A DNA stretch of 64,000 bases from Planctomycetaceae bacterium (GTDB taxonomy: Bacteria > Planctomycetota > Planctomycetia > Planctomycetales > Planctomycetaceae), in assembly GCA_002722955.1 (NCBI GenBank), contig PBMZ01000111.1, positions 1-64,000 on the forward strand, read 5' to 3'. The position numbers were made by a program, and so were the translations under genes. Positions within the stretch are counted from its first letter, which is position 1; each line of letters opens with the position of its first letter. The notes below the pieces were generated by a model. That model made no database searches. It worked only from the letters and a program-made list of their open reading frames with translations, and had not been told where the DNA came from. Of the stretch, positions 61,563 to 64,000 are shown in pieces.

Positions 61563-62651
61563 ATGAATGCGTTAAGCCGATTTTCCGCCCAGTCACTGCA
61601 AGAATTCTGCATCCAAGTCTTCACACACTTCGATGTCGCTTCCGAGGACGCCGAGACTGCGGCCAAAGTGTTGATTTCGAGCGACCTGCGCGGCATTGAT
61701 TCTCACGGGATCGCGCGGTTGTTTGGTTACGCCGGGATGCTGAAGGAAGGCCGCATTAAGGCTCGGCCGGATGTTCGTGTTGTGCATGAATCGCCAAGCA
61801 CGGCGACTGTTGATGGCGACAATGGATTGGGCCTCATTGTCGGCCCGCAAGCGAATGAGCTTGCCATGCAAAAAGCCGCGGCGGTCGGCTCGGGATGGGT
61901 CAGCGTTCGCAATTCGAACCATTATGGAATTGCTGGCTATTACGTTTTGCGGGCGTTGGAACGCGACATGATTGGTTGGTCGATGACCAATGCCACAAGT
62001 TGGGTGACTCCACTTTGGGCGGCCGAGCGTCGCTTGGGCACGAATCCGATCGCCATCGCCTTTCCCGGACTTCGCGAGCCGCCCATTGTGATCGATCTGG
62101 CGACCAGCGTGATTGCCTATGGCAAGATCGAGATTGCTCGCCGCAACGGTGAATCGATTCCGCCAGATTGGGCGGTGGACGAAAGTGGCAAGCCGACAAC
62201 GAACCCCGATGACGTGCCGGCCGCCGGGGCCCTTGCCCCATTGGGTACAGATCGAGAGCGCGGCGGTCACAAAGGTTATTGCCTATCGTCGATGGTCGAT
62301 TTGTTGACGGGAGTTCTGAGCGGAGCCAATTGGGGACCGTTCGTGCCGCCTTTCTGGCCGCGAGACGAAGGCCAAGCGACTCGAGTTGGTGAGGGCGTCG
62401 GTCACTTCTTTGGAGCCATGCGGATTGACGGCTTTGGTCCGCCCGAGGAATTCAAGCAGCGCGTCGATGACTGGATCACGACCTTGCGGGCCAGCAAACC
62501 TGCCGAGGGCACCGATGGGCCACTCATCCCCGGAGATCCCGAACGCGAAGCGGAACAAGATCGCGGTCCGAACGGCATACCGCTCACACTGCCTGTGGTC
62601 GAGTCACTGGAGAAGCTAGCAAGAGAAACGGGAATCCCGTTTGGTAACTAG
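61563..62651 (+). CDS. Ldh family oxidoreductase (malate/L-lactate dehydrogenase superfamily)
   Basis: 'SSDLRGIDSHGIARLFGYAGMLKEGRI', 'VRNSNHYGIAGYYVLRAL', 'GTNPIAIAFPG', 'VIDLATSVIAYGKIEIARRNG', 'GHKGYCLSSMVDLLTGVLSGA'. Confidence 0.92.
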   Translation: MNALSRFSAQSLQEFCIQVFTHFDVASEDAETAAKVLISSDLRGIDSHGIARLFGYAGMLKEGRIKARPDVRVVHESPSTATVDGDNGLGLIVGPQANELAMQKAAAVGSGWVSVRNSNHYGIAGYYVLRALERDMIGWSMTNATSWVTPLWAAERRLGTNPIAIAFPGLREPPIVIDLATSVIAYGKIEIARRNGESIPPDWAVDESGKPTTNPDDVPAAGALAPLGTDRERGGHKGYCLSSMVDLLTGVLSGANWGPFVPPFWPRDEGQATRVGEGVGHFFGAMRIDGFGPPEEFKQRVDDWITTLRASKPAEGTDGPLIPGDPEREAEQDRGPNGIPLTLPVVESLEKLARETGIPFGN

Positions 62652-62971
62652 GCGGCGTCGGCCGTAGGAAGCAGACGGTTGCTCAAGCGAATCTTGGCAA
62701 AGCGATTACCGCTGGCGTCGTAGAAGTAGAGCTGATTGTGATCCGAGGCCCAAATGGCTCCCAGGCGAACGCTACGTGGGCCATGAATGGAAAACTGCAA
62801 ACCGCAATCTCGGCTTCGACGCATCAGCTTCATTTCGGAAAGCTGGAACTCGTCAGCCAGCAGGTTCTCTTTCTCGCACAACGTCTGATGGACGAACTCG
62901 CGGAGATCATCCAGCGTGTAGATGCGATCTGCGAATTCCTGCATGGTTGATGGCCTCGGCGGTCTATCCAA
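62648..62971 (-). CDS. Hypothetical protein (start may be 62944)
   Basis: Coherent 107-aa ORF convergent with the Ldh gene; 'MQEFADRIYTLDDLREFVHQTLCEKENLLADEFQLSEMKL'. Confidence 0.5.
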   Translation of the reverse strand: MDRPPRPSTMQEFADRIYTLDDLREFVHQTLCEKENLLADEFQLSEMKLMRRSRDCGLQFSIHGPRSVRLGAIWASDHNQLYFYDASGNRFAKIRLSNRLLPTADAA

Positions 62972-63444
62972 TCGAGTGACCCGATAATATTGCGTCTGAG
63001 GGGCTCAGGATTGCCTGAGATGCCCGCCAAACTGCGTCCACGGCTGACTGTCATGACCTAAGGACGCGGCGACTGGGATTGGTAACGGTGTAAATCGCTG
63101 ATGTCTGGAATTGTCGAGTTTTTATGACTGCGACTGAGATATCGGCCGTATCGCTGGGCCTCTGTTTCTTGGTTTCGAGCCCTCGAATGATCAGCAGAAT
63201 CGTTAGCGATTACCCAGCTTGACTGAAACGTACCGTTACAATTCGCCTTGAGCAAACAAGCGTTAAGTTGGGCAATCCCGATTAGCGGCAACACGATGTG
63301 GTGAATTCGTGAAGCAATTGCGACATCCCGGTCGCCGTAACTAGAAAGCGTTCGCGTATCGTTAAAGTCTACGCAGTTTGAGCATTCAAGCAGCAATGGT
63401 GTCGTAGCGGTGGCTTCCGGCCACCACACAGATCACAAACGGGC

Positions 63445-63999
63445 TCAACTCAGTCCCGTCAACGAACCGGCTTTGCAGAAGTTGGGATTGCCGAAGGAAT
63501 CCACGGGATGGCCCATTGCCTCGCAGAAGCTCATCAGCAGGCGATTGTGCGGCACTCGCTTAAAGTTCAAAGCTCGTCCCATTTCGAAGCCCAGGCCGTT
63601 ACCGACCAGCACGAATGGGATGTTGTTGCGCGTGTGCGAGTTGCCTTTGCCCAATTCGTTTGTCCAGACAATCGTCGTGTTGTCCAACAGACTGCCGTCG
63701 CCACCAGGTTCGGGCGTTTCGGCAAGTCGCTTGGCAAGGTAAGCAACTTGCTCGCAGTACCAAGTGTTGATCTTGATCAGCTTCTCGTAAGCTTCCTCGT
63801 TGCTATCCGGCTCGTGCGAGAGTCCATGATGACCTTCATTAATGCCAAGCCACCGCATGCGAGGTTGACCAACACTGTTCGTGATTTGGAAAGTGGCCAC
63901 TCGAGTAAAATCTGCAGCCAAACTGTGCACAAGCATGTCCATTTGCATCCGCGTGATCTGCGGCATGTTGTCATTGACTTCTTGCACATTCGGCGACAA
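63445..63999 (-). CDS. DUF1552 domain-containing protein, C-terminal part (runs off the window end)
   Basis: '[81 protein letters not shown]' and '[26 protein letters not shown]'; no upstream boundary visible. Confidence 0.88.
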   Translation of the reverse strand: MSPNVQEVNDNMPQITRMQMDMLVHSLAADFTRVATFQITNSVGQPRMRWLGINEGHHGLSHEPDSNEEAYEKLIKINTWYCEQVAYLAKRLAETPEPGGDGSLLDNTTIVWTNELGKGNSHTRNNIPFVLVGNGLGFEMGRALNFKRVPHNRLLMSFCEAMGHPVDSFGNPNFCKAGSLTGLS

Positions 64000-64000
64000 C

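Noticed and set aside
1-64000. tRNA, rRNA, transposase, integrase or phage genes
   Set aside because: None recognised by eye in ORFs or intergenic spacers; a tRNAscan or Infernal run would be needed to exclude small RNAs.

Overview
The window looks like a chromosomal segment from a planctomycete (Pirellulales-like). This rests on DUF1501, DUF1549/DUF1553 (PSCyt-type) and DUF1552 genes, multi-CXXCH proteins with PA14/LamG insertions, giant RTX-repeat proteins with an N-terminal 'LEDRSLL[S/A]' (LEPR-XLL-like) motif, and a planctomycete-style STPK and AAA+ gene set. Housekeeping landmarks are uvrA, ispH, a murC-murB-ddl cluster, csrA, a DEAD-box helicase, yjbQ and an Opp/Yej-type peptide ABC transporter. 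The first ~460 nt are AT-rich low-complexity sequence with C19 and G10 homopolymers and look like a contig-end artefact or foreign sequence. I did not find a convincing new multi-gene defence or biosynthetic system. The observations most worth a second look are: (1) a cluster of decayed genes at 30.3-32.0 kb between murC and csrA, including a SUFU-family immunity-like gene and a DUF4272-like gene whose full reading can be rebuilt only across frameshifts and stops; (2) two matching 18-bp inverted repeats between a TetR gene and a divergent cytochrome operon; (3) a shortened UvrA that appears to lack the insertion domain between its first zinc-module halves; (4) a ~110-nt hairpin and other inverted-repeat elements at gene junctions, including a 52-nt double-hairpin element present twice; (5) several frameshifted genes at 48.4-54.4 kb. 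All calls are from reading the translations and sequence by eye; no database search was run.
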